Assembly: GCA_032718475.1 (NCBI GenBank)
Contig: JAUCBJ010001224.1
Coordinates: 18,102 to 82,101, forward strand
Source: Nemertoderma westbladi
Taxonomy: Eukaryota > Xenacoelomorpha > Nemertodermatida > Nemertodermatidae
DNA: 64,000 nt
Direction: 5' to 3'
A model generated the notes under the pieces. That model made no database searches. It saw only the letters and a list, made by a program, of their open reading frames with translations, and had not been told where the DNA came from. Positions 12,174-23,515 of this stretch are shown here, piece after piece. How positions within the stretch are numbered: the stretch's first letter is position 1; the number at the start of each line of letters is the position of its first letter. A program made the translations under genes and the position numbers.

Positions 12174-12766
12174 ATGGGGGGGGAGTGTAAGCGGATTCAA
12201 TCCCCTTATATTACCCACCCGAAAATGGGACCAGTGGCATTTTACCAATATAGTTGGCGATACGAGATTACCAATAATAATCTCGCCTCATAACCATCTC
12301 GGGGGGCGACATGCGCCCCAAGCCACAGAGAAAGGTGAGAGGTCAAACCACCTCAGAGGGAGAACCCAGCTAGTCGAGGCTAGCAGCAGGGGGTATCACC
12401 TACAGGGAGTGCCAAAGTGACAATTAGTATATAAGCCAATAAAGGGTAGGGGAGCACGTGGGGAAAGATAGGAAATCATCCATTGGGTAGCAAAGGCCAA
12501 AGTAGAGTAGAGGTGAAACCAATATGTATGTGTATCAATCATATAGTTATCCTAATTAATCACACAGTTAGGGACCGGCAATAGTTTAGACTGTCATTTC
12601 ATATACTGGTGTCATCATTCTGTATTACAATTTCTACGATTATTTGTTTTACATACTGTGCTATTATCATTGGAACATTAACAACGAGAAACACAAACGT
12701 TATTTTCCCGACGGCCTTCGGCCATTGATACTAGTTCAGCAGCCCAGCAGCGAAGTGACGCTTACA
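12174..12766 (+). repeat. 3' LTR of BEL/Pao element with polypurine tract
   Basis: A purine tract (ATGGGGGGGGAG, ending 12185) is followed by TGTAAGCG at 12186-12193, and the inverted match CGCTTACA stands at 12759-12766. This gives a 581-bp LTR with 8-bp perfect terminal inverted repeats beginning TG and ending CA. Inside are a TATA-like AGTATATAAG and AATAAAG near 12426-12445. The 5 bp left (GGGAG) and right (ACCTA) differ, as expected for a 3' LTR still attached to internal sequence rather than a solo LTR. Confidence 0.7.
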
Positions 12767-13153
12767 ACCTAACCCGGACGGGATCATTGAACTCAATCCC
12801 GTCATATAAAACGTAGTATTAAATTGCACAACAAATTATATAAATTAGAACCTGAATACAAACTATCATTTAGACTTTGGTTATGACTGCTGGTTCGAGT
12901 GAAATACAATAACTCTCAGGGGCGTTGAGTCGAATCTGGATTTAAATAAACCCTCCTGTTGAGTTGAGTAAGTTATCGAATCAATTAATGTTTTATTCTG
13001 AGCTCGGAGTTGGGCTACAGAGGGTAGAGTGGTCAGTTTAAGCCTACATACTTAGTTCTAATTGTAGTTACACATTGTTCTCTAAAAATGGGCTCTAAAA
13101 ACATTGTTACACAATAATATTGTATGACAAATTCGCTTTAAGAATGAACGTAC
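12767..13153. other. Non-coding, probable intron sequence
   Basis: Nothing recognised. It lies just 3' of the donor site of the signal-peptide exon on the minus strand, so it would be intron if that exon is used. Confidence 0.4.
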
Positions 13154-13279
13154 CGTGGCTGTGTCTCTTTCAACCAATTCTTCTGAGTCCCGACTGTTTT
13201 CTCCAAGGCACTCAACAACTAAAAGAGCTGCCAGGAGTAGAGACGTTAACAGGAGTAGAGACGACATTGCCTTTAACAT
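13154..13279 (-). CDS. Signal-peptide exon of a secreted protein
   Basis: Reading minus from ATG at 13279, the 42 codons encode MLKAMSS, a hydrophobic core LLLLTSLLLAALLVV and ECLGENSRDSEELVERDTAT. This is a textbook signal peptide followed by a short acidic stretch. It ends at ACG/GTACGT, a good 5' splice site in phase 0. The next recognisable minus-strand exon with a phase-0 acceptor is the fibrinogen-domain exon ending at 7872, so the two could be first and last exons of one secreted fibrinogen-related protein, with the BEL and LINE remnants in its intron. Joining them is inference, and intermediate exons have not been found. Confidence 0.6.
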
Positions 13280-14613
13280 TGTAGAGTTACAGTAAACGAT
13301 TTTATCTTCACGAAGGAAAATACAAACTTCTGTGATTGAATTTAGGGTAAACTCTACCTTCTGTATTATACAGTACAGTATATATTTATACAAAGTAATA
13401 CATGTGCATTAAAGCAAGTGTACACGTGGCAACTTTTTTGTTCGACAACCTGAGTTTTTCATAAACTTGCTGAGAAAGTTGCCACGTTCCGTCCGTTAGT
13501 AACGGGTATTACATCATAGTGAATGCAAAGTAGCGCATGTTACTAAATGGAGCAGGTTATATGAATAAATAATTGGTGTTTATGAAAAAAAAAGAAACGA
13601 GACTAAGGACACCACGTACTTTCCTACTAAAAAATGTGCCAGCCGTCACATAATCCACGGACAGTGGCTTCGGCGTACCAGTTAAAGAAAGTGGAATCAA
13701 TATATATGAATAAATAGTTGAAGTAGTACTTCGTGTAGTCATGCTGTAGACAGCAGAATAACTGTATATGGGGCAAGGCAATATATGACCCACAGGATTC
13801 TCTCTCTTGGCTGTTACCATAAATCCGTCTAGACATAGACGGATAATGAAGCCAATTAGAGTTAAAGAATAAAATACAAATTTAATATATATTTTGAAAG
13901 ATATTCAAATTTACAGGCCTCATGCAACAACAGGTTCAACGAAAGTTACAAGAAACGTTCTAAGCAATCAGAACAGGCACTATGACAAATACAGTATGAA
14001 ACCTGTACTGAACGTTAATGAAGATACATTAGCGAAATGTACAAAGCAATGTCAAATTAGTTAGTATCAAGGACAAATATACGCAAGGACAGGCGAAATG
14101 AAGGACTTGATCAAAACAATCAAAAGTAATCTTAAAGCCTATCTATCTATAGACTTAAAGTAAAGCTATTTTTATTATACTTCAAATTCACAAATTGTTA
14201 AAAAAAAACATAATGAAATGAAATTCAAGACACTGAAAGATTAACTTTAAATATAATGAGTATTATGAAACTGAAAAATATGGAACTTTAATTAATAAAT
14301 CATATTATAATAATAAATATTAATATTTATTATCTTATTATTTAATATTTAATATTTAATATTGTTACATTAATATTATTAATAGCAATATAAATATTAC
14401 TTCATGTGTGGAAATGCTATATCTTTATAGTATGCTACAACGTGGTCATTACTAATGACCACATATTAGTGCCTCAAATCATGTCTTAACCCCAAACGAG
14501 CCCCCCCCCCCCCCCCCTCCCGTCTTCAGGTGCCATTCGAGTAGTAGTGCGCACCAAGTGAACTCAGTATCGTTAACAATTGGTATAAAGTGTGGGTGTG
14601 CAACAGTTTTGAT
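13280..14613. other. Non-coding, AT-rich; C17 run
   Basis: Possible upstream region of the signal-peptide exon. Contains TATTTAATATTTAATATT repeats around 14290-14395 and 17 uninterrupted C at 14501-14517. No gene recognised. Confidence 0.4.
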
Positions 14614-15838
14614 TCAAATTCCGAAGAAATCCAGTAGGCACTGGTGCTTCGTTGAAAAGCTGCAATTGATGCTGTAACAGTCATTTATGAATTTAGCCTG
14701 TTCTTCAGTTGTATGACTTGGTTTTAGAGGTTGCAGGCGCTTCTTCAAGTTTCCTTTGTGGTAGCGGTAGTTGAGCAGAGAAGATAGGGATGGGAGGCCA
14801 TGTTCTAGGGCTGCATCCTTGAAAGTACTGCTGAGGCCCATGTACTTGTGGTTTGAACAAGAGTTTGACAGAAGGTTTACTCGTAGACTCAGTTGCAAAC
14901 TGAAGTTTGGACATTTTATAACCCTGTGAATAGTTCCAAGACACGCAACGAAAGATAGTGTTGTTATCGGTGATGTTTTGAAGAGAGTATAAATGCAGTC
15001 ATTAGATACATAATTTGGGACGTGGAGTAGACCCCGTAGTATTTTCCTGTAGTGGGAATCGACCCGTCTTTGATCATTAATGGACATTGCGCCAATACCA
15101 AGGCCTTGAGAGTGAATGTATGAAGGGATTGCAATCGATTTCCTGAGTTGTGCAATGACTTAAATAGAGTAATGTTTTGCAGTCCAGCCATTGTTGTGGA
15201 ATCGTTAGATATCGCCAGATAGTATAGTGAGATTGCGAATACAGTCACCCCGTGGTTTTATAGTCTGATCTTAAGTTTACGCCTAGGAAGCAGACGGATT
15301 TAGAGTCTGGCACTAATGTTCCTCCAATGTTAAGTACAATTGGCATACTTTCAGAGGTGGCAGCTTTAAATACGGTCCATTTACTTTTAGAGGGGACGAG
15401 TTCCAGCTATAATCAGTTCGTCATACTGGCAATGACTTTGTCTATTCTCTCCAAATCCTGCCGGGAATTGGCAAGTACTATGGTATCATCTGAATAATTG
15501 ATAACATGTATCATTGGCCATCTGTTTTTACCTGAATCCATGGGGCATAGAGTGTCGTAGATAGGTTGTGTGAAGAAATTGAAGATATATGGGGAGATGA
15601 GGGATCCTTGTTTAACTCCTATATTCACTTTGAAGCCATCAATATCTACACTGTTATCCATACATATAAACATTAGTCCTAGTCTGTAGTAGCTGAAGAG
15701 GACCCTACATATGAAGGGGTTTATGACCTCCAGTAATCGACTGCATAGTAGATGGTGATCTACAGAATCGAAGGCTGCCGCTATGTCAACCTGGCAGACA
15801 ACTACTACTAGGATCGGCATGCTGCATTGCAGCAGCAT
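14614..15838 (-). pseudogene. LINE reverse transcriptase fragment (minus strand)
   Basis: At 15838-15413 the minus frame contains QVDIAAAFDSVDHHLL (RT motif with Asp), IGVKQGSLISPYIFNFF and INYSDDTIVLANS (the YxDD-type catalytic motif), the classical fingers/palm order of a non-LTR reverse transcriptase. Downstream frames to 14614 hold the thumb and C-terminal part (for example SHYRKILRGLLHVPNYVSND). Stops and frame changes separate the blocks near 15410 and 15250-15090. It is truncated at its 5' end at 15838, exactly where an antisense LINE A piece begins, so one insertion cut or abutted the other. Confidence 0.75.
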
Positions 15839-16082
15839 TTTTAAGAATGCTGTGCCGGCTTGTCAACAAAATTGCACCGCCACAACTCCCTATCACCCAT
15901 GACATTTGCTAGATCATCCGCATCTTCAAGGCCAGTGTCCTTTAAGATGCGTCTCAAGAAAGTCATGGGCTGTCCACCATGCTTATTCACTCCATGAGGC
16001 TGCCAAAGTACAAGATTATGCACTGGCTGGTCCTCACGGCGAAAGCAATGTCCTGCAAAGCGGAGGCGATTTTGTTCTAGAT
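15839..16082 (-). pseudogene. LINE A 3'-end fragment, antisense
   Basis: The minus frame (16023-15841) reads HNLVLWQPHGVNKHGGQP and TFLRRILKDTGLEDADD, and the nucleotides match the end of the plus-strand LINE A copy at about 19090-19345. Here the C-terminus is open to PAQHS, whereas the plus copy carries a 4-bp insertion that ends its frame earlier. The fragment includes the CTACTACTA tail near 15803, showing that the element ended in a TAG-type simple repeat. Confidence 0.75.
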
Positions 16083-16790
16083 TTTGTTCAACGTATATAT
16101 GCCACAGATTTCTATGGCAGCCAACTATGGGATCTATGGTCTAATGAAGCTCAACGCATTATTAAATCATGGAACATTAACACTAGATTAGTTTGGGGTT
16201 TACCGGTTAATGCACATCGCTATATTGTGGAAGGTTTGGTGCATTTCTCATATCCGTTTTCAATGGTGTGTGGTAGATTTGTACAGTTCGCTAATAAGCT
16301 GTTACATAGTTCCAAACCATCGATTCGTTTTCTAGCCAATCTGTCATTTTTTGACTGTAGGTCGGTTTCAGGTAAAAATTTAAGACAGATATCACGTACT
16401 TGTAATAATGGTTGCTTATCTAATCTAACAGTTAAATTGTGTAATAAATTTAGGTGGTACGTAGATGATTCTCGTGTGTCGGATATTAACATTTGTAGGG
16501 AAATTGTAGACTGTAGGTATAATTTAATCGAGATACCTGGTTTCACCCAGTATGAGTTAGAACAAATTTTTATTAATGTTTGTGTAAATTAAATATATAT
16601 ATATACGTGGGCCTGAAAATTACTCTTATGTATAGTATTACATATTTATTATTCCTCTATCTATATTTTACAGTAGGTCTTGTTTGTGCTATATATATAT
16701 ATATATACTATATACTTGTATTCGAATCTATTACCGGTATCTGTACCCCGCAACTGGGAGTATGAATATAATTAATAATAATAATAATAT
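16083..16790 (+). pseudogene. LINE B 3' end (second non-LTR family)
   Basis: The frame to 16592 reads FYGSQLWDLWSNEAQRIIKSWN, RLVWGLPVNAHRYIV, and RFVQFANKLLHSSKPSIRFL (quoted in part), the typical post-RT C-terminal region of many animal LINEs. It ends with a stop and an AT-rich 3' UTR finishing in (AAT)n near 16767-16788. It starts abruptly inside an antisense LINE A copy, whose pieces continue on both sides. It is therefore a 5'-truncated insertion into LINE A. Confidence 0.7.
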
Positions 16791-17048
16791 TGTGACTGGT
16801 TGGAGATGTGTGCATTGAACTTGACACAATGAACCCGGCGTAGCATTCTTGTGAATGTGCCATCCAGAGATTTGGTGTCCTCAGCAGTTAGAGCCCAGCA
16901 TGGACTCCCATAGAGGAGTACTGGAACTACTGCTGCTCTAAATAACCGGACCTTAAGTTTCCGATTAATTCTCTCCAATCCTCCAATGTTATATAGTGTC
17001 TAGTTGGTGATGTGTGCATTGTACTTGACACAATGAACCCGGCGTAGT
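16791..17048 (-). pseudogene. LINE A fragments, antisense
   Basis: The minus frame (16978-16772) contains INRKLKVRLFRAAVVPVLLY and SPCWALTAEDTKSLDGTF, matching plus-strand 18860-19045 with few changes. A second short piece (16977-17048) matches 18985-19065 again. The copies are inverted relative to the main LINE A copy that follows, so the locus could form a long hairpin transcript. Confidence 0.7.
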
Positions 17049-17059
17049 AAGACGCCGGA

Positions 17060-19380
17060 AGTACAAGACTGTAATGCATTTACACTTCGACCCTTCTCCA
17101 GTGATCACCGCCTTATTGTGGCCAAGGTAAGACTTAGTCTGCGTGCTAGCAGAACAACGAAATCTGCCTTGCCGCGGCATGACTGGTCCTCTCTGTTGCA
17201 ACAGCCAAGTGTGAGATCCAGCTTCACACTACAGCTGAGCAACAGGTATGAGGCTCTTGCCTCTGAGGCGGCAGATCACTGTGAGGGCTATACTGCCTTC
17301 ACAGAGGCAGCTAAGTTAGCAGCTGCATAAAAAGTTCCTGTATACCCTCGAAACAGGAAACGGGCCCCCTGGACTGACAACAAAATTCAGAAGTGCCGAA
17401 ATTACCTCTACAAGGCGCAGAAGGAGAGTCCCGACGCAAACAGACTACAGCGGCCAAGAATGCAGTTAAGGCTGCATCTAGGTCCCTGAACAGGCAGTAC
17501 TCGGTTAATTTACAGGAGCTAATAAACCAACAGGTTGATGCCATCAATGATGCTGACGACAGCAGGCAATCATCCCAGGCATGGAGATCGATCAACTTGC
17601 TTGCTGGTCGAAAAAGCCAACCTACCACCAAGGTTAAGGCTGAATCACCAGCCGATCGCCTCAATGGTTGGAAGGCCCACTTTGAAAAGCTCCTCAATAA
17701 TGACAGGGTATTGCCTGATAACTTTATAGAAGTAAAAGTGTCTGAGTCTGTACTCCCAGATATTCCCATTGGTGATATCTCCTTTGCAGAAGTGAAGGCT
17801 GCTGCAAAGAGCATTAAGACCAATCGTGCCAGTGGAGTAGATGGTGTTCCCCCTGAGGTCTTTAAAATACCTGAGTGTTTAAAGCTCATCTATCCCATCA
17901 TAGTAGACATGTACCGTACAACAAGAGTCCCACAAGAAATGAAAACAAATAAGTTGGTGCCAGTTCCCAAGAAGGGCAACCTAACACTCTATGGTTCCTT
18001 TCGGGGAATCTCATTGATCTCAATTGCTGCAAAGCTATACAATAGAATTCTATTAAATCGCATCAGAGATCCCATTGAGAGACTGCTCCGTGGAAATCAG
18101 AATGGGTTCCGTAAAGGTCGTGGGACCATGAAGCCCATTTTGGCACTTAGAAGGATAATTGAAGAATTATCAAAAAAGGAAGACAGGCATCTGGCTGTTA
18201 TCTTTGTTGACTTCTTCAAGGCCTTTGATTCAGTCTCTCGCTCACATGTGTTCAGCATACTTTCATTATATGGGATTCCTGATGAAATTATTGCAGCAAT
18301 CAGATCAGTATACGATGGTTCGACAACATTTGTGTCTACTGTTGACGGTGACACAGAACCATTTGAAGTGTTATGGGGCGACACACTCCAGGGAGACACA
18401 CTTGCACCATTCTTGTTCATAATTGTTGTTGACTATGTTCTACGCATGTCCTTAGATCATCATAATGATGATGGGGTGATGATAACTCCACCTACTGGCT
18501 CCAGAAGTCGAGGAAATCCTGCCAAGTACCTAACTGATCTAGACTTTGCTGATGACTTAGGAGTACTCTCAGAATCACTAGAGGGAGCCAAACGGCTCCT
18601 CAGCTCATTAGAACATGCTGCTTCTAGTGTTGGTCTTTTTATTAACTCCATAAAGACCAAAATATTGACAGTTAACTTTGAAAGTCCTCAGCAAGTGTCT
18701 GATCGGATGAGCATAAGCTCAAAAGATGGTATGCTTGAGCATGTGGATGACTTCTGTTACCTGGGATCATGGATCCGGAAGTCAGGTGAGGACCTTCGAA
18801 TACGTAAGGGAAAGGCATGGGCAGCCTTGAATATGCTTTCCAGGATTTGGAAGTCACCGAGAATTAATCGGAAACTTAAGGTCCGGTTATTTAGAGCAGC
18901 AGTAGTTCCAGTACTCCTCTATGGGAGTCCATGCTGGGCTCTAACTGCTGAGGACACCAAATCTCTGGATGGCACATTCACAGGAATGCTACGCCGGGTT
19001 CATTGTGTCAAGTTCAACGCACACATCTCCAACCAGACACAATATAACATTGGAGGTGTCTCATTGGTTCCCCCAAGCTTGACACTAGAACAAAATCGCC
19101 TCCGCTTTGCAGGACATTGCTTTCGCCGTGAAGACCAGCCAGTGCATAATCTTGTACTGTAGTTTGGCAGCCTCATGGAGTGAATAAGCATGGTGGACAG
19201 CCCATGACTTTCTTGAGACGCATCTTAAAGGAGACTGGCCTTGAAGATGCGGATGATCTAGCAAATGTCATGGGTGATAAGGAGTTATGGCGGTGCAATT
19301 TTGTCGATAAGCCGGCACAGCATTCTTAAAAATGCAGCTGCAATGCAGCGTGCCGATCCTAGTAGTAGTAGTAGCAGTAC
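17060..19380 (+). pseudogene. LINE A, 5'-truncated non-LTR retrotransposon with nearly intact RT
   Basis: The 5' edge keeps only the end of an apurinic-type endonuclease (SSDHRLIVAKVRLSLRA, about 17095-17150). After a stop and frame change an open frame of 589 codons runs 17393-19162. It carries NRASGVDGVPPEVFK, FRGISLISIAAKLYNRILL, NGFRKGRGT, VIFVDFFKAFDSVSR, WGDTLQGDTLAPFLFIIV and TDLDFADDLGVLSE: fingers, palm A, B and C motifs of a reverse transcriptase, including FADD. Then follows the thumb and LLYGSPCWALT. The C-terminus is cut by a small insertion near 19160 relative to the antisense copy. The tail is (TAG)n at 19358-19373. Without endonuclease it cannot be autonomous, but RT coding capacity is remarkably preserved. 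Clade not assigned. Confidence 0.85.
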
Positions 19381-20760
19381 GAGCAGCAATGGCAGGTGTA
19401 ATTGGGTTTAATGTTGGTGCAATTTGTGTCTTGTGTTTAGATGGAGGGGATTTCTTTATTATGTGAGTTTGGTTTAGCTTTCTTTGTCCACTGTGGTGAC
19501 TGGTGGTACTGGCAATGTCTGCATATTGACTCTGTGGATGGACAGTTTGCCTTAGGTTATAGCGACATGTATGTTGTGTAATTTTGCCCTGGAATGTGTA
19601 ATTAACATCACTACTCATATTATTTGTTGGTATTTTACAGTTATCAATAATATTAAGCAGCCAGCTCCTGAAGTCAGATGTATGAGTGTGTTGGGGGATG
19701 ATGGTCTGGGACCCTTGACTAAGTGCCAGTGCATAGGCACAGATGAAAGTTCCGCAATCATTTTTGTTGTTGATTGTATGTTGGCCAGGGTATGGCATTA
19801 ACAACATTCCATTGATTTGTACAGCCATTTATTTCTTCAATTGTATTTAGTACCTCACATATTTTCCTGGCATGTTTGGTAGTGACTACTTTGCGTAGTG
19901 AGCAGTATGTGTAGACGGAAAAATCCTGCTTATTAGCAATGTGTAAATAATAATGACCATCATTACATTGTGGAAAAAGTATGAGTGATGATGTTCGAAC
20001 TCGACCATTACTAGTAATGAATCGCAGGGTAGTAGGAGACACATATGGTATATTTTGTAGCTCAATACCGAATTGAGTATTTATAGTTGCTATTTAATCA
20101 GTGTGACGTTCAAGTAGTGTAAAGAAGACGTCAATCACACTAGATGCAATTTCACACCCTGGGTTTAGTGTTAAGAGCGATTTCCACTCAGGTGGATGGT
20201 AGACTCTGTTAATGTTTGGGGTTTTCAAAAGAGCAGCAGATAATGCACTGTAGTCCACTTGATTGTGTTTATAAATTGTGGAGCTTCACTCTTTAGGTGG
20301 TGTGGGTAGTGTCAAATGATATCGCTATCACCCTGAGACTGATTTGGACTATTGACATATACTGTTGAGGGCTGTGCATACTTATTGGCCACTGCAGTTT
20401 CTTGTATTTTAGCATCTTGGTATTCATATCCAATTGTCAGTACCACAGGGTCGCTAGATTCCCTGCATATTGCGGGTATTCCTTTAACTATAGTGGTGTC
20501 ATTCGCTTCTCCTCTGACCCAGTGAGAGTCCATCGCAAATCCTCGGACTACAGTGGACTCCGGTGATACTCCTACAACCCTAGCAGAGTCCGTCGTGACT
20601 CCTCCAACCCTGGCAGAGTCCGTCGTTACTCCTCCAACCGCATCGGAGTCAGTCGTTACTACTCCAGCCCTGGCAGAGTCCGTTGTGAATCCTCAGACCC
20701 TGGCACAGTCCGTCGTGACTCCTCCAACCCTGGCATAGTCCGACAATTAAAACATAAGTT
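19381..20760 (-). pseudogene. Ulp1/C48-type cysteine protease gene with decapeptide repeat, degraded
   Basis: On the minus strand, 20042-19590 reads CNDGHYYLHIANKQDFSVYT, then PWPTYNQQQK and NDCGTFICAYALALS, the His...Asp...Gln-x-DCG arrangement of C48 (SUMO/ubiquitin-like) proteases, with the catalytic Cys in NDCGTF. Upstream, SLLTLNPGCEIASSVIDVFF fits the N-terminal part of the fold. One frame change in an A-run near 19762 splits the active-site region, and a stop lies near 20085. Further upstream the same strand holds a repeat GGVTTDSARV (20553-20745). Such proteases are frequent cargo of animal transposons. No partner transposase is seen. LINE A inserted at its 3' side. Confidence 0.6.
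20553..20745. repeat. 30-bp coding minisatellite, six to seven copies
   Basis: Units beginning CTGGCAGAGTCCGTCGT repeat every 30 bp with modest divergence. On the minus strand they encode the decapeptide GGVTTDSARV, in frame with the reading frame leading toward the C48 protease. The plus strand is also open (TLAESVVTPP repeat). The minus reading is preferred because of the downstream protease. Confidence 0.65.
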
Positions 20761-21033
20761 GATTTGAAGAACAATCCGATACGTTCAATCAGCGCAACAA
20801 AGTCGAAGCGGGAAATAAAAATTACAAACATTGTTGCCAGTTTTATTAAATCAACGGTTGCTTGCATGATGTGGTATCATAGGGTTTCCCCGAAAACCTT
20901 TATTAACAAAGGCCACTAGAAAACAGGCGAGACCAGAAAACTGTGTCTTGAAGAGGTGGTTTTGACAGTTTACCCTCCAGCGCAGAAAATCTTCCTCTTC
21001 TAGTGGACCAATACAATCGTGAGTCACAGTGTA
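20761..21033. other. Short non-coding junction
   Basis: No gene recognised between the decapeptide repeat and the LINE A fragment. Confidence 0.4.
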
Positions 21034-21630
21034 ACTATACACTTTCCGTAAAGGTCGTGGGACCATGGAGCCTATTTGGCCACCTAGAAGGATAATTGAA
21101 GAGTTATCAAACAAGCTTGTCTGGCTTGCTGTTATCGTTGTTGATTTCTTCCAGGCCTTCGATTCAGCTCTCTCTCTCACTTATTTTCAACATAATTCGT
21201 TTCATTATATGGGAATCCTAATGAAATTATTTCAGCAATCAGATAAGACATTTGTGTCTACTATTGGTAGTGGCACAGATCCTTTCGAAGTGTTATGGTG
21301 AGTCCTCCAGGGAGACACACTTGCTCCATTCTTGTTCATGATTGTGGTTGACTATATTCTACGCAAGTCCTTAGATCATCATAATGATGATGGGGTGATG
21401 ATAACTCCACCTAATGGCTCCAGAAGTCGAGGAAATCGTGCCAAGTACCTAACTGATCTAGACTTTGCTGATGACTTAGGTGTACTCTCAGAATCACTAG
21501 AGGGAGCCAAACAGCTCATTAAAACAACTACTAGTGTTGGTCTTTTTGTTAACTGCAAGAAGACCAAAATTTTGTCAGTTAACTTTGAAATTCCTCAGGA
21601 AAATCTCTGATCGTTTTAGCATAAGCTCAG
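21034..21630 (+). pseudogene. LINE A fragment ending in the minisatellite
   Basis: Reads RKGRGTMEPIWPPRRIIEE, VIVVDFFQAFDSA, LQGDTLAPFLFMIVVDY and LTDLDFADDLGVLSES, colinear with LINE A 18105-18720 but carrying a stop (TGA at 21300-21302), frame changes and small deletions. The sequence runs without a break into the 30-bp minisatellite. In LINE A the next sequence at this point encodes CYLGSWIRKSGE, whose DNA resembles the repeat unit. Confidence 0.8.
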
Positions 21631-23364
21631 TTACCTGGAATCATGGAACCGGAAGTCTCCTTACCTGGAATCATGGAACCGGAAGTCTCCTTACCTGGAA
21701 TCATGGAACCGGAAGTCTCCTTACCTGGAATCATGGAACCGGAAGTCTCCTTACCTGGAATCATGGAACCGGAAGTCTCCTTACCTGGAATCATGGAACC
21801 GGAAGTCTCCTTACCTGGAATCATGGAACCGGAAGTCTCCTTACCTGGAATCATGGAACCGGAAGTCTCCTTACCTGGAATCATGGAACCGGAAGTCTCC
21901 TTACCTGGAATCATGGAACCGGAAGTCTCCTTACCTGGAATCATGGAACCGGAAGTCTCCTTACCTGGAATCATGGAACCGGAAGTCTCCTTACCTGGAA
22001 TCATGGAACCGGAAGTCTCCTTACCTGGAATCATGGAACCGGAAGTCTCCTTACCTGGAATCATGGAACCGGAAGTCTCCTTACCTGGAATCATGGAACC
22101 GGAAGTCTCCTTACCTGGAATCATGGAACCGGAAGTCTCCTTACCTGGAATCATGGAACCGGAAGTCTCCTTACCTGGAATCATGGAACCGGAAGTCTCC
22201 TTACCTGGAATCATGGAACCGGAAGTCTCCTTACCTGGAATCATGGAACCGGAAGTCTCCTTACCTGGAATCATGGAACCGGAAGTCTCCTTACCTGGAA
22301 TCATGGAACCGGAAGTCTCCTTACCTGGAATCATGGAACCGGAAGTCTCCTTACCTGGAATCATGGAACCGGAAGTCTCCTTACCTGGAATCATGGAACC
22401 GGAAGTCTCCTTACCTGGAATCATGGAACCGGAAGTCTCCTTACCTGGAATCATGGAACCGGAAGTCTCCTTACCTGGAATCATGGAACCGGAAGTCTCC
22501 TTACCTGGAATCATGGAACCGGAAGTCTCCTTACCTGGAATCATGGAACCGGAAGTCTCCTTACCTGGAATCATGGAACCGGAAGTCTCCTTACCTGGAA
22601 TCATGGAACCGGAAGTCTCCTTACCTGGAATCATGGAACCGGAAGTCTCCTTACCTGGAATCATGGAACCGGAAGTCTCCTTACCTGGAATCATGGAACC
22701 GGAAGTCTCCTTACCTGGAATCATGGAACCGGAAGTCTCCTTACCTGGAATCATGGAACCGGAAGTCTCCTTACCTGGAATCATGGAACCGGAAGTCTCC
22801 TTACCTGGAATCATGGAACCGGAAGTCTCCTTACCTGGAATCATGGAACCGGAAGTCTCCTTACCTGGAATCATGGAACCGGAAGTCTCCTTACCTGGAA
22901 TCATGGAACCGGAAGTCTCCTTACCTGGAATCATGGAACCGGAAGTCTCCTTACCTGGAATCATGGAACCGGAAGTCTCCTTACCTGGAATCATGGAACC
23001 GGAAGTCTCCTTACCTGGAATCATGGAACCGGAAGTCTCCTTACCTGGAATCATGGAACCGGAAGTCTCCTTACCTGGAATCATGGAACCGGAAGTCTCC
23101 TTACCTGGAATCATGGAACCGGAAGTCTCCTTACCTGGAATCATGGAACCGGAAGTCTCCTTACCTGGAATCATGGAACCGGAAGTCTCCTTACCTGGAA
23201 TCATGGAACCGGAAGTCTCCTTACCTGGAATCATGGAACCGGAAGTCTCCTTACCTGGAATCATGGAACCGGAAGTCTCCTTACCTGGAATCATGGAACC
23301 GGAAGTCTCCTTACCTGGAATCATGGAACCGGAAGTCTCCTTACCTGGAATCATGGAACCGGAA
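21631..23364. repeat. 30-bp minisatellite, about 57.8 nearly identical copies
   Basis: Units begin TTACCTGGAATCATGG and end GGAAGTCTCC. I count 57 complete units and a 24-bp partial, with no substitutions noticed. All three long open frames across it (about 590-660 codons, both strands) arise only because 30 is divisible by three. Such homogeneity means very recent expansion, strong homogenisation, or assembly collapse or expansion. The unit resembles LINE A at about 18761-18790 (TTACCTGGGATCATGGATCC, then GGAAGTCAGG). Confidence 0.95.
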
Positions 23365-23515
23365 ATACCAGACAATTGGTTCCCGGACAAATCGATCCAA
23401 GAGATTTCAGTCCGGACAATTCTGTACCAAACTCTAAATTAATGGGACCGATTATCCGGTACCGATTTGTCCTTGGACCGAATTGTCCGGGACCAAATTG
23501 CCCGGTTCCTGATTG
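23365..23515. repeat. Degenerate GGACCGAATTGTCC repeats at the array edge
   Basis: Six or seven diverged copies of a 14-20 bp motif of the type GGACCRAWTTGTCCGG follow the minisatellite (for example near 23370, 23410, 23445, 23475 and 23490). They may be decayed units or an unrelated short satellite. Confidence 0.5.

Noticed and set aside
18280-18292. CTGATGA strings at about 18279 and 50706 as hammerhead cores
   Set aside because: They lie in open coding sequence and lack the following stem and GAAA at the required distance.
21631-23364. CRISPR-like array
   Set aside because: The 30-bp units are contiguous with no spacers, and the DNA is animal.
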